Shown here piece after piece: positions 26,703 through 35,296 of a DNA stretch of 64,000 nt. The stretch's first letter is position 1. Every line of letters starts with the position of its first letter. The notes under the pieces are model-generated. The model did no database searches. It was not told the origin of the DNA and saw only the letters and a program-made list of their open reading frames with translations. The translations under genes were made by a program, and so were the position numbers. Origin of the DNA: Microbacterium sp. KUDC0406 (GTDB taxonomy: Bacteria; Actinomycetota; Actinomycetes; Actinomycetales; Microbacteriaceae); the NCBI RefSeq assembly GCF_021582875.1, contig NZ_CP091138.1:1240001-1304000 (forward strand), read 5' to 3'.

Positions 26703-28253
26703 TCAGCCCTTGCCGAACAGCTTCTGGATCTCGGCCATGTCGGCCTCGCTCGGCGCCTTCTGACCGCCGAGGCCGAAGCCCGAGCCGGTGGCCTCCGCGG
26801 GTCCGGTGGCGATCCCGGCGTTCTCGGCGGCGCGCTTGGCCGGGTTGCCCGATCGCGAGCCGCTCTTGCCCTTGGCGCCCTTCTTGCCGCGCTTGGCGGA
26901 CGCACCCGGCTTGCCCATCGGGCCCATGCCGGGAATCTGCGGGGTGCCGCCGCGGGCGACGGTCTTCATCATCTTCGCCGCCTGCTCGAAGCGCTGCACG
27001 AGCTGGTTGACGTCGGTCACGGTCATGCCGGAACCACGCGCGATGCGCAGCCGGCGTGAGCCGTTCAGGAGCTTCGTGTTGCGGCGCTCGGCCGGGGTCA
27101 TCGAGCGGATGATCGCCTCGGTGCGGTCGATCTCGCGTTCGTCGAAGTCGTCGAGCTGCTGCTTCATCTGGCCCATGCCCGGCAGCATGCCGAGCATCTT
27201 CTTCATCGAGCCCATCTTGCGCATCTGCTGCATCTGCTCGAGGAAGTCCTCGAGCGTGAAGGCCTCGTTCGCGAGCTTCTCGGCGACCTTCATGGCCTCG
27301 GCCTCGTCGAACGCGGACTGCGCCTGCTCGATCAGGGTGAGGATGTCACCGAGATCGAGGATGCGGCTCGCCATGCGGTCGGGGTGGAACGGCTCGAGGT
27401 CGTCGAGGTCCTCACCCGTGGACGCGAAGATGATCGGGCGGCCGGTGATCGAGGCCACCGAGAGTGCGGCACCGCCTCGGGCGTCGCCGTCGAGCTTGGA
27501 GAGCACGACGCCGGTGAAGTCGACGCCGTCCTGGAACGCCTTCGCGGTGTTGACGGCGTCCTGACCGATCATCGCGTCGATGACGAACAGCACCTCGTCC
27601 GGGTTCGTCGCCCTGCGGATGTCGCCGGCCTGCTTCATCAGCTCGGCGTCGACGCCGAGGCGGCCGGCCGTGTCGATGATGACGACGTCGTGCTGCGTGC
27701 GACGGGCATGCTCCACGCCGTCCTTGGCGACCTTGACCGGGTCGCCGATGCCGTTGCCGGGCTCGGGCGCGTAGATGGCGGCTCCGGCCTGCTCGGCGAC
27801 GACGGTCAGCTGGGTGACGGCGTTCGGGCGCTGCAGGTCACAGGCGACGAGCAGCGGGGTGTGCCCCTCGCCCTCGAGCTGCTTGGCCAACTTTCCGGCG
27901 AACGTCGTCTTGCCGGAACCCTGCAGGCCGGCGAGCATGATCACCGTCGGCGGGGTCTTGGCGAACTCCAGGCGGCGCTGTTCGCCGCCGAGGATCGCGA
28001 CGAGCTCCTCGTTGACGATCTGCACCACCTGCTGCGCGGGGTTCAGCGCCTTGTTCACCTCGTCGCCGAGCGCACGCTCGCGCACCTTGGCGGTGAAGTC
28101 CTTGACGACGGGGAGCGCGACGTCGGCGTCGAGCAGGGCGCGACGGATCTCGCGGACGGTGCCGTCGACGTCGGCCGGGCTGAGCTTGCCCTTCGTGCGC
28201 AGGTTGCGGAAGGTCTCGGTCAGCCGATCGGAGAGCGTGCCAAAGGTAGCCAT
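26703..28253 (-). CDS. ffh: Signal recognition particle protein Ffh (SRP54)
   Basis: Ffh binds signal sequences and, with FtsY, targets proteins to SecYEG. The 516-residue protein has the N domain (MATFGTLSDRLTETFRNLR), the GTPase with GLQGSGKTTFAGKLAK, DTAGRLGVD and LSKLDGDARGGAALS, and the Met-rich M domain (FLEQMQQMRKMGSMKKMLGM with RIARGSGMTVTDVNQL). A Gly/Lys/Ala-rich C-terminal tail follows. No SRP RNA gene was seen in the window. Confidence 0.96.
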   Translation of the reverse strand: MATFGTLSDRLTETFRNLRTKGKLSPADVDGTVREIRRALLDADVALPVVKDFTAKVRERALGDEVNKALNPAQQVVQIVNEELVAILGGEQRRLEFAKTPPTVIMLAGLQGSGKTTFAGKLAKQLEGEGHTPLLVACDLQRPNAVTQLTVVAEQAGAAIYAPEPGNGIGDPVKVAKDGVEHARRTQHDVVIIDTAGRLGVDAELMKQAGDIRRATNPDEVLFVIDAMIGQDAVNTAKAFQDGVDFTGVVLSKLDGDARGGAALSVASITGRPIIFASTGEDLDDLEPFHPDRMASRILDLGDILTLIEQAQSAFDEAEAMKVAEKLANEAFTLEDFLEQMQQMRKMGSMKKMLGMLPGMGQMKQQLDDFDEREIDRTEAIIRSMTPAERRNTKLLNGSRRLRIARGSGMTVTDVNQLVQRFEQAAKMMKTVARGGTPQIPGMGPMGKPGASAKRGKKGAKGKSGSRSGNPAKRAAENAGIATGPAEATGSGFGLGGQKAPSEADMAEIQKLFGKG

Positions 28254-28303
28254 GATGCGCTCAAGTTTACGGGAGAGGAGCCGTACGCTTCGCCGTCATG
28301 CGC

Positions 28304-28888
28304 TCATGCCCAGGGAAGATCGTGGATGCAGCGCAGGGCAGCGTCGAACTGCGCCTCGAGCGAGGCCTGTACGGCGCCCTGCTCGGCCCAGACGCGGATC
28401 GACGAGAGCACGGCGGCCGCGCAGGCAGCACCGAGGATGTCGGCCGGGATCTCGTCGACGCCGGACGCCCGCGCCGCCGATGCCACCGCCGAGGCGAGTC
28501 GTCCGTGCCGCACTCCCCGATCCCGCTGCAGCTCGGCCTCAAGGCCCATCGCCGCTTCGTTGCGGATGGCGAGTGCCAGCGGATCGGGCGCAAAGTCCTT
28601 GATCACGTGGGTCAGCGCCGCGCGGACGCCCGGCCCCGTGGCATCCGTGCCCAGTGCGGCCAGCGCGACGAGGGCATCGTCGATGCGAGCATCCAACCCC
28701 GACCACAGCACATCGCTCTTCGACGAGAAGTAGTTGAAGAAGCTGGAACGGCTCACGCCGGCGCGCTGCGTGATGTCCGCCACGGACGTCGCGTCGTACC
28801 CCTTCTCGAGGAACAGCTCGCACGCGGCCTCGGCGAGCGTCTCCCGCGAGGATGCCCGCGGACGACCTGCTCGCGACCCTGAATCCAT
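28304..28888 (-). CDS. TetR-family transcriptional regulator
   Basis: This 194-residue protein has the N-terminal Tet[24 protein letters not shown] then [20 protein letters not shown]. The C-terminal ligand domain is not assignable. The ATG at 28888 lies seven bases after a -10-like TACGCT, consistent with a leaderless transcript. It is divergent from lipB; a TTGGA-N5-TCCAA palindrome between them is its probable operator. The target may be lipB-lipA, itself, or both. Confidence 0.88.
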   Translation of the reverse strand: MDSGSRAGRPRASSRETLAEAACELFLEKGYDATSVADITQRAGVSRSSFFNYFSSKSDVLWSGLDARIDDALVALAALGTDATGPGVRAALTHVIKDFAPDPLALAIRNEAAMGLEAELQRDRGVRHGRLASAVASAARASGVDEIPADILGAACAAAVLSSIRVWAEQGAVQASLEAQFDAALRCIHDLPWA

Positions 28889-28934
28889 GTGCCACAGCGT
28901 ATCGGTGCCGCGTGATCGCGGAACAGAGGTATTC

Positions 28935-28949
28935 TTGGACGCGATCCAA
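28935..28949. promoter_or_regulatory. Candidate TetR operator
   Basis: TTGGACGCGATCCAA is an inverted repeat (TTGGA, five bases, TCCAA) between the TetR gene and lipB, 47 bases from the regulator start. Its symmetry and location fit TetR autoregulation. Confidence 0.55.
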
Positions 28950-28975
28950 TAACCGTGACCCGATGGAGTGCGCAC

Positions 28976-29614
28976 ATGCTCGACATCCAGATCGCCGGAC
29001 TCGACCCCGAGTTCGTCCCGTACCTCGACGGCTGGGACCTGCAGCGCAGCGTGCACCGCGACGTCGTCGCCGGCAGCCGCCCAGACACGCTCCTGCTGCT
29101 CGAACACGAGGCGGTCTACACCGCCGGCAAGCGCACCGAGCCTCAGGAGCGCCCGCAGGACGGGACGCCCGTGGTCGACGTGGACCGGGGCGGCAAGATC
29201 ACCTGGCACGGGCCGGGACAGCTGGTCGGATACCCGATCGTGCGCCTCCCCGAGCCGATGGACGTCGTCGCGCACGTGCGGCGCATGGAGCGGCTGCTCA
29301 TCGGCATCCTGCAGCCCTTCGGCGTGGACGGCTACCAGGTCGATGGTCGCAGCGGCGTCTGGGTGCGCCGACCGCTCAGCGAGGACAAGGTCGCCGCGAT
29401 CGGCGTGCGCGTGCAGCAGGGCGTGACCATGCACGGTTTCGCGATCAACTGCGACAACACGCTCGCCGGCTTCCGCGGCATCATTCCGTGCGGGATCATG
29501 GATGCCGGGGTCACCACGGTCAGCGAGGTCACGGGCCGCGACGTGTCGCCGGTCGACCTCGTGCGGGCCGTCTCCGAGGCGTTCACCGCCGAGTACGCGG
29601 AGGTGGTCGCATGA
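28976..29614 (+). CDS. lipB: Octanoyl-[ACP]:protein N-octanoyltransferase
   Basis: LipB moves octanoate from ACP to lipoyl domains, the first step of lipoate synthesis. The 212-residue product has [11 protein letters not shown], the signature [20 protein letters not shown], the Lys-containing [20 protein letters not shown] and [14 protein letters not shown]. Cys in [10 protein letters not shown] is the likely acyl-thioester residue. The start at ATG 28976 (MLDIQIAGL) is favoured by family length. The stop overlaps lipA as ATGA. Confidence 0.95.
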   Translation: MLDIQIAGLDPEFVPYLDGWDLQRSVHRDVVAGSRPDTLLLLEHEAVYTAGKRTEPQERPQDGTPVVDVDRGGKITWHGPGQLVGYPIVRLPEPMDVVAHVRRMERLLIGILQPFGVDGYQVDGRSGVWVRRPLSEDKVAAIGVRVQQGVTMHGFAINCDNTLAGFRGIIPCGIMDAGVTTVSEVTGRDVSPVDLVRAVSEAFTAEYAEVVA

Positions 29615-30600
29615 GCGCCGCACCCGAGGGCCGCAGGCTGCTGCGTCTGGAGGTCCGCAACGCCGAGACCCCGATCGAGCGCAAGCCGGAGTGGATCCGC
29701 ACCAAGGCGAAGATGGGCCCCGAGTACCAGGCGCTGCAGTCGCTGGTGAAGACCGAGGACCTGCACACGGTGTGCCAGGAGGCCGGTTGCCCGAACATCT
29801 TCGAGTGCTGGGAGGATCGCGAGGCCACCTTCCTCATCGGCGGTTCGCAGTGCACCCGCCGCTGCGACTTCTGCCAGATCGACACCGGCAAGCCCGACGC
29901 CTACGACACCGACGAGCCCCGGCGCGTCGCCGAGAGCGTGCAGCGGATGGGCCTGCGCTACGCCACCGTCACCAGCGTCGCGCGCGATGATCTGCCCGAC
30001 ACCGGCGCCTGGCTCAACGCCGAGAGCGTACGGCAGATCCACGCCATGAACCCGAACACCGGCGTCGAACTGCTCGCCAACGAGCACAACGCCGACCCGG
30101 CGTTCCTCGGCGAGATCTTCGACGCCCGGCCCGAGGTGTTCGCGCACAACGTCGAGACCGTACCGCGGATCTTCAAGCGCATCCGGCCGGCCTTCAAGTA
30201 CGAGCGCTCGCTGAACGTCATCACGCAGGGCCACGAGGCCGGCCTGATCACGAAGTCCAACCTCATCCTCGGCATGGGCGAGGAACCCGAGGAGGTCGTG
30301 CAGGCGCTGCAGGACCTGCACGACGCCGGATGCGACATCATCACGATCACGCAGTACCTGCGCCCCTCGCCCCGCCACCTGCCGGTCGCACGGTGGGTGA
30401 AGCCGGACGAGTTCGTCGGCTTCAAGGAGGAGGCCGAGCGGATCGGATTCCTCGGCGTGCTCGCGGGCCCCCTGGTGCGGTCGTCGTACCGCGCCGGTCG
30501 CCTGTGGGCGCAGTCGATGATCTCGAAGGGCCGCGAGATCCCGCCGCACCTCGCCCACATCGCCGAGAGCGCCGACCTGGGCTTCGCTCAGGCGGTCTGA
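29611..30600 (+). CDS. lipA: Lipoyl synthase
   Basis: LipA is a radical SAM enzyme that inserts two sulfurs into octanoyl domains. The 329-residue protein has both 4Fe-4S motifs: the auxiliary cluster in [17 protein letters not shown] and the radical SAM cluster in [13 protein letters not shown]. Other motifs are [36 protein letters not shown] and [18 protein letters not shown]. It is translationally coupled to lipB. Confidence 0.96.
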   Translation: MSAAPEGRRLLRLEVRNAETPIERKPEWIRTKAKMGPEYQALQSLVKTEDLHTVCQEAGCPNIFECWEDREATFLIGGSQCTRRCDFCQIDTGKPDAYDTDEPRRVAESVQRMGLRYATVTSVARDDLPDTGAWLNAESVRQIHAMNPNTGVELLANEHNADPAFLGEIFDARPEVFAHNVETVPRIFKRIRPAFKYERSLNVITQGHEAGLITKSNLILGMGEEPEEVVQALQDLHDAGCDIITITQYLRPSPRHLPVARWVKPDEFVGFKEEAERIGFLGVLAGPLVRSSYRAGRLWAQSMISKGREIPPHLAHIAESADLGFAQAV

Positions 30601-30632
30601 CCCAGCCGGGTGGCGAACCCGACGCCGACCCG

Positions 30633-30638
30633 TAGAAT
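30633..30638 (+). promoter_or_regulatory. -10 element before the unknown two-TM protein
   Basis: TAGAAT lies seven bases upstream of the ATG at 30646, implying a leaderless transcript. The -35 region is not convincing. Confidence 0.5.
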
Positions 30639-30645
30639 GACGCGC

Positions 30646-33118
30646 ATGGCGAGCCCTGGGGACAGCCGGACGCGCGAGAACGACGCCGTCTTCGCCTCGG
30701 TCGACGCGCCCGCCGACGTCGCACGGGAGTGGCTGACCGCGCAGTTCGATGCCCAGGCCACCCGCGGCGACGCCGATGCTCTCTCCCCTGCGCAGCGCCT
30801 CGACCTCACCGAACTGCTCAGCAGCACCTGGTGGCGCGCGGTGTTCGAGGACGAGCGCGACGACGACGCCGAAGCACCCGACCACCTGCTGCGGCGCGCG
30901 CTGCCGCCGGCGGTCCGTGCCGCGGCTCGGCTGCCGCTGGGCGGCGTCATCCTCGCCCTCTACATGCGCAACCTGGTCAACGACGCCTGGGCGATGGCCT
31001 GGGACCACGAACTGCTCGTCGTCGCCATCGAGACGGCATGTGACGCAGCGGTCGCGGCCCGCGGCGGGGATCGTGCCCCGGAGGATGATCTCGGCGCACT
31101 GGCCTGGGCGCTGCTGCGCTTCATGCTCTGCGAGTTCCGGGTCGAGACGGCTCTGCTCACCGGGCGGCTCGACGTCGTCGTCGACGCGTCGGACGCCGCC
31201 GTGGCGGCCGTGGCCCCGCTCGTCGAGGCCGTCCGCGCGCAGCCGTCGGGTGCGGCCCGTCACGCGCTGCTCCGCGAGGCCTCGAACGAGGAGACCTATT
31301 ACCGGAGCGTGCGCGACAGCGCACGGATCGGGCGGCGGATGCTCCGGCGGAGACCGTCGCTCCGCCGCCCGCGACCTCGCTCGCATCCGCTCCGACATCG
31401 CCTCCGCCTCGTTCAACCACATGGATGCCAGCGAGCTGCGCGGCCACCTCGCGGCCATCGAGCGGCTCGAGGCGGTGCGGGAGCGGGAGTGGCTGCACGT
31501 CGACGACGGACGGGTGCGGATCGTCTACTCGTTCGGCATCCGCACCGGCGTCTGGGACGACCCGATCGGCCTTGTCGCCGCCCTCCACGAGGACGCCGTC
31601 GCCATGCGCGACGCTGGCCGGACGATCGGCGGCCTCGACATCGTCGAGGCGCGCGGCCGGCTGGATCTGAGCGACGTCTGGCAGGGCACCGACAACTTCG
31701 GGCGCGGCTACCGCGGCGCGACGATCCGCCTCGCCGACATCCGGCTCGAGCGCTCCGATGACGGGACGCCGCTGGAGACCGTGCACACGCGCATCCAGCT
31801 TTCGCAGCTGGGCAACCACTCCATCGTCTTCGACATCGACCTGCACGACGCACCCGCCTATCGCGTCGCGGAGGCCGTGCATCTGGCCACACCCGTGTTC
31901 GGAGATCTGACCGAGATCGACGGGATGCTCCGGATGCGAGTCTCCGGAGACCGGACGGTCTCCGGTCTGCCGGAGGTCGTCGACGACCTGCTCGAGGGCC
32001 TGCGGAGCATGCTCGACGGCATCGCCGGAGCAGTGGACGGCACGCGCCTGGCAGCACGCGAAGGATCGTTCGGCATCGTCGCGACGATCGTGGCGGCGTC
32101 GCGGATCGGCCCCCATGGCAGTACCGCACTCACCGACACGCGAGGTCTGCTCGATCTCTGGGGCGTGCAGCCGCTCGTGCATCCGCTGCCCAGCGGCGCG
32201 GCGAGCATCGCGGACTGGGCCCTGTACGACCTCGACGCGGTCGAGACCTGGTCCCTGCTGCATCTGAACAGCGAGCTGCTGGCGTCCAACAGCAACGTCA
32301 CCCTGCTCGCCGCGTTCGGTTCCCCCGACTTCGCTGTGCAGGAGATGGAGAGCTACATCGAGTTCGCGCACAGCATGCACGGCATGTACCAGGGCTGGCA
32401 GGACGGCGTCCGGTACTTCGCTGAGCGGATCGCGCGCCTGCTCAGCGAGGCGGAGATCGTGCTGCGCCGCACCGACGAGCTGGACGATCGACGCGAGTAC
32501 GCGCTCTCGACGCAGCGCGCCGAGGCCATCGCCGACCTCGACCGCCTCGTGCGCGAGGTGGAGCGTACCGAGCTGTCGCTGCAGGCCTTCGTGCAATCGA
32601 ACGAGGCGATCATGCTCTTCATAGAGTCGCCCTCGATGGTGACATCGCCGCCGCTGCGCACCGACCTCGACACGATCCTGGACTCCAACGGGTACCAGCA
32701 TCTGCGCGATGGGTTCACCCGAGCCGTGCGCGACGTCCTCGGCACGCGGCTGCAGCCCCTGCTCGAGGTGGTGCATCGCCGGATGGAGCACGCCTACGCC
32801 GCAGAGCGCGCACTCATCGAGCAGCAGCGTCGCGACCTCGAGGAGCAGGCGGAACGTCAACGCGAAGACCGCGACCGACGCAACGGACGCGTCTTCGAAG
32901 TGCTCGGGATCGTGTTCGCCGTCGTCGGCTTCTCCGGGATCGCCTCCGTGCTGCAGACGGGATATCCCGACTGGGGCGGTCCGGTCGCGTGGTGGCTGGT
33001 CGCGATCGTCCTCGCGCTGGCCGCCGCCACCGGGGTGGCACTGGCGGTGCTCTCGGGCCGCCGTATCCTCCGACGCCCAGCGCCCGACGCGGAGCGACCG
33101 GAAGAGAGCGATCCATGA
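30646..33118 (+). CDS. Unknown protein, 823 residues, C-terminal coiled coil and two TM segments (frameshifted)
   Basis: I do not recognise this protein. A mostly soluble region of about 730 residues is followed by a charged helix (HAYAAERALIEQQRRDLEEQ then AERQREDRDRR) and two membrane segments (VFEVLGIVFAVVGFSGIASV and AWWLVAIVLALAAATGVALA) joined by a short loop, QTGYPDWGGP. That tail resembles CorA-type channels in layout, but no GMN motif is seen. The frame shifts at CCGGCGG (31344-31350); CCGCGG restores [20 protein letters not shown]. The middle region (DIRLERSDDGTPLETVHTR) is rich in beta-strand-like segments. It overlaps the GNAT gene downstream by four bases. Confidence 0.7.
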
Positions 33119-33795
33119 TCAGGACCGCTGCCGACGCCGAGCTGCTGGGGCTCACCTACGATCGCGTCCTGGCCGCAAGCTTCCCGGAGACCGAGCTCGT
33201 GACCCGGGAGGACTTCCTCGACGCCGGGATGCGCGGCGAGCTCGACGTCCTCGTCGCACGCGAAGGCGAGCAGATCGCCGGCACCATCGTCGGCGAGCGG
33301 CACGGTTCGGCCGTGCTCGTGGACTGGCTCGCCGTGGCGAGCACCTTCCGGTGCTCGGGAACGGGCACGGCGCTCGTCGAAGCCGGCAACGCGCGCTGGA
33401 CGGCGTGGGACGGCATACGGCTGGTTGTCGCCGAGGTCGAGCGGCCCGATGTCTTCGCCCCGCACCCGCGGTTCGGCGACCCGGCACGGCGCCTGAGGTT
33501 CTACGAGCGCCTCGGCGCAGCCGTGCTGGATCTGCCCTACTATCAGCCCCCGGTCCGCGAGGGCATGCCACGCGTGCGCGGGCTGCTGCTGACGGTGCTC
33601 GCAGCCGGCACGTCGTCGGCGCCGCGCATCCTCTCGGCAGAGGAGACCGCCGCCGTCCGAGGCCTGCTGCTGGCGACGATGGGAGCCGCGGACGACGACG
33701 AGACCGCCCGGATCTACGACGCGGTGGACGCCCCCGGCGGGCTGGGCCTGCTGCCGCCCGCCGACTACCGCCAGGTACCGCTCTCCGCCCCCTAG
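33115..33795 (+). CDS. GNAT-family N-acetyltransferase
   Basis: This 226-residue protein has a GNAT-like core: LVAREGEQIAGTIVGERHGS, VLVDWLAVASTFRCSGTGTALVEAG (acetyl-CoA-binding turn) and RLRFYERLGAAVLDLPYYQPP, a typical motif B. The substrate is unknown. It starts at ATG 33115, overlapping the stop of the large two-TM gene as ATGA, so both are made from one message. Confidence 0.75.
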   Translation: MIRTAADAELLGLTYDRVLAASFPETELVTREDFLDAGMRGELDVLVAREGEQIAGTIVGERHGSAVLVDWLAVASTFRCSGTGTALVEAGNARWTAWDGIRLVVAEVERPDVFAPHPRFGDPARRLRFYERLGAAVLDLPYYQPPVREGMPRVRGLLLTVLAAGTSSAPRILSAEETAAVRGLLLATMGAADDDETARIYDAVDAPGGLGLLPPADYRQVPLSAP

Positions 33796-33799
33796 CGAC

Positions 33800-34300
33800 T
33801 CAGTCGCCGCTCATCACCGACAGCACCGAGCCGTCGGAGGCGAGGTTCACCAGCAGCACGTCGTCGGCGCCGCCCGCGTCGAGGGTGTACTCCAGCACGG
33901 CGAAGGGATCGTCGCCGCCGTGCTCGTCCACCAGGATCGTCATGCTGATCAGCGTCAGCGAACGGATGATGTCGACCGCGTCGTCGCCGGAGACGTCGAC
34001 GAGCACGTCGGCGAGCTGGTCGCCGAACTCCTCCTGCTGCTGCAGGATGAACTCGGTCACCTCGCTGGTGCGGTCGTCGAGCTCGGAGAGCATGGCGCGG
34101 CGCGACGTCCCATCCACGTCCTCGAGTCCGCTGATGAGCGCCGCGGCGATGTCGAGCGCGTCGATCGACACGTCGTCCTGGTCCGGCGCCGTGAGGTCGA
34201 CCGTGACCGACTGGTCGCCGAGGTCGACGCGCTCCGACCAGAAGATCGACCCGTCCGGCCCTGAGGACAGCAGTCCGAAGTAGTCGTGTTCGATCGCCAT
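33800..34300 (-). CDS. DUF2004-like protein, unknown function
   Basis: The 166-residue protein is strongly acidic (DVDGTSRRAMLSELDDRTSE, DPFAVLEYTLDAGGADDVLL) and starts MAIEHDYFGLL. It resembles DUF2004 proteins, which have no known role. I place the start at ATG 34300, four codons inside the longest frame. It is convergent with the GNAT gene and lies 68 bases past the ftsY stop codon, on the same strand as ftsY. Confidence 0.7.
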   Translation of the reverse strand: MAIEHDYFGLLSSGPDGSIFWSERVDLGDQSVTVDLTAPDQDDVSIDALDIAAALISGLEDVDGTSRRAMLSELDDRTSEVTEFILQQQEEFGDQLADVLVDVSGDDAVDIIRSLTLISMTILVDEHGGDDPFAVLEYTLDAGGADDVLLVNLASDGSVLSVMSGD

Positions 34301-34368
34301 ATCGCTATGCAACCAGCCTTGTGCGCGTTGCGCCAGCCCGACGCGCCAGCGTTACCGGCGAGATCGGA

Positions 34369-35244
34369 TCAGGCGCCGACGAGGGACTGCACGAACACGT
34401 GCGGCGTGAAGCCGGTGAGGTCGTCGATGCCCTCGCCCTGGCCGAGCAGCTTCACCGGGATGCCGGTGCGCTCCTGCACCGCGAGGACGAAGCCGCCCTT
34501 CGCCGAGCCGTCCAGCTTGGTGATCACGAGCCCGGTGACGCCGGCGTGCTGAAGGAACGACTCCGCCTGCATGACCCCGTTCTGGCCGGTCGTGGCATCG
34601 AGCACGAGCAGCACCTCGCTGATCGGCGCCTGCTTCTCGACCACGCGCTTGATCTTGCCGAGCTCGTCCATCAGCCCGCCCTTGGTGTGCAGGCGGCCGG
34701 CGGTGTCGATGATCGCGATCTCGATGCCGTTCTGCTTCGCGTAGTCGACGGTCTGATAGGCGACGGATGCCGGGTCCTGTCCCTGCTGCTCCGGCCTGAC
34801 GATCGCCGCACCGGCGCGCTGGGCCCAGGTCGCGAGCTGATCGACGGCCGCCGCCCGGAAGGTGTCGGCGGCGCCGACGACCACGCTGCGCTGGTAGCCG
34901 CGCAGGAACTTGGTGAACTTGCCGATGGTGGTGGTCTTGCCGACGCCGTTCACGCCCACGACGAGCACGACGGCCGGCCGCTCCGAGAGCTTCAGCGTCG
35001 TGTCGAACTTCGCGAAGTGCTCCTCGAGCGTCTCGCGCAGCATCCTCTGCAGATCCTTCGGGTCGGTCGTCCGATAGCGCTCGACCTTCTCGCGGAGCTC
35101 GTCGACGACGCGCTCGGTGATGTCGGGCCCGAAGTCCGCACCGATCAGCGCGGTCTCGAGGTCGTCCCACGTCGTCTCGTCGATCGTGGGCTTGACGAAC
35201 ATGCCGCGCAGCGCGCGACCGAGGGACCAGGACTTCTCCGCCAT
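34369..35244 (-). CDS. ftsY: Signal recognition particle receptor FtsY
   Basis: FtsY is the SRP receptor GTPase. The 291-residue protein has the N domain (SLGRALRGMFVKPTIDETTW), the G domain with VVGVNGVGKTTTIGKFTKFL, AADTFRAAAVDQLATWA, IDTAGRLHTKGGLMDELGKI and ITKLDGSAKGGFVLAVQE. It lacks the long acidic N-terminal domain of E. coli FtsY, as is common in actinobacteria. It is 52 bases past smc on the same strand. Confidence 0.96.
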   Translation of the reverse strand: MAEKSWSLGRALRGMFVKPTIDETTWDDLETALIGADFGPDITERVVDELREKVERYRTTDPKDLQRMLRETLEEHFAKFDTTLKLSERPAVVLVVGVNGVGKTTTIGKFTKFLRGYQRSVVVGAADTFRAAAVDQLATWAQRAGAAIVRPEQQGQDPASVAYQTVDYAKQNGIEIAIIDTAGRLHTKGGLMDELGKIKRVVEKQAPISEVLLVLDATTGQNGVMQAESFLQHAGVTGLVITKLDGSAKGGFVLAVQERTGIPVKLLGQGEGIDDLTGFTPHVFVQSLVGA

Positions 35245-35296
35245 GGCTCCAGCCTACGGTGACGGGCGGGCGCGATCCGTCGTGTTCGCCGACGGC

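Noticed and set aside
29332..31458. Very long minus-strand open frame opposite lipB, lipA and the two-TM gene
   Set aside because: It mirrors conserved coding DNA in a GC-rich genome and shows no domain or ribosome-binding site. It is a shadow frame.
30646..33118. CorA magnesium channel
   Set aside because: The layout is similar, but no GMN motif is present and the soluble part is far longer than in CorA.
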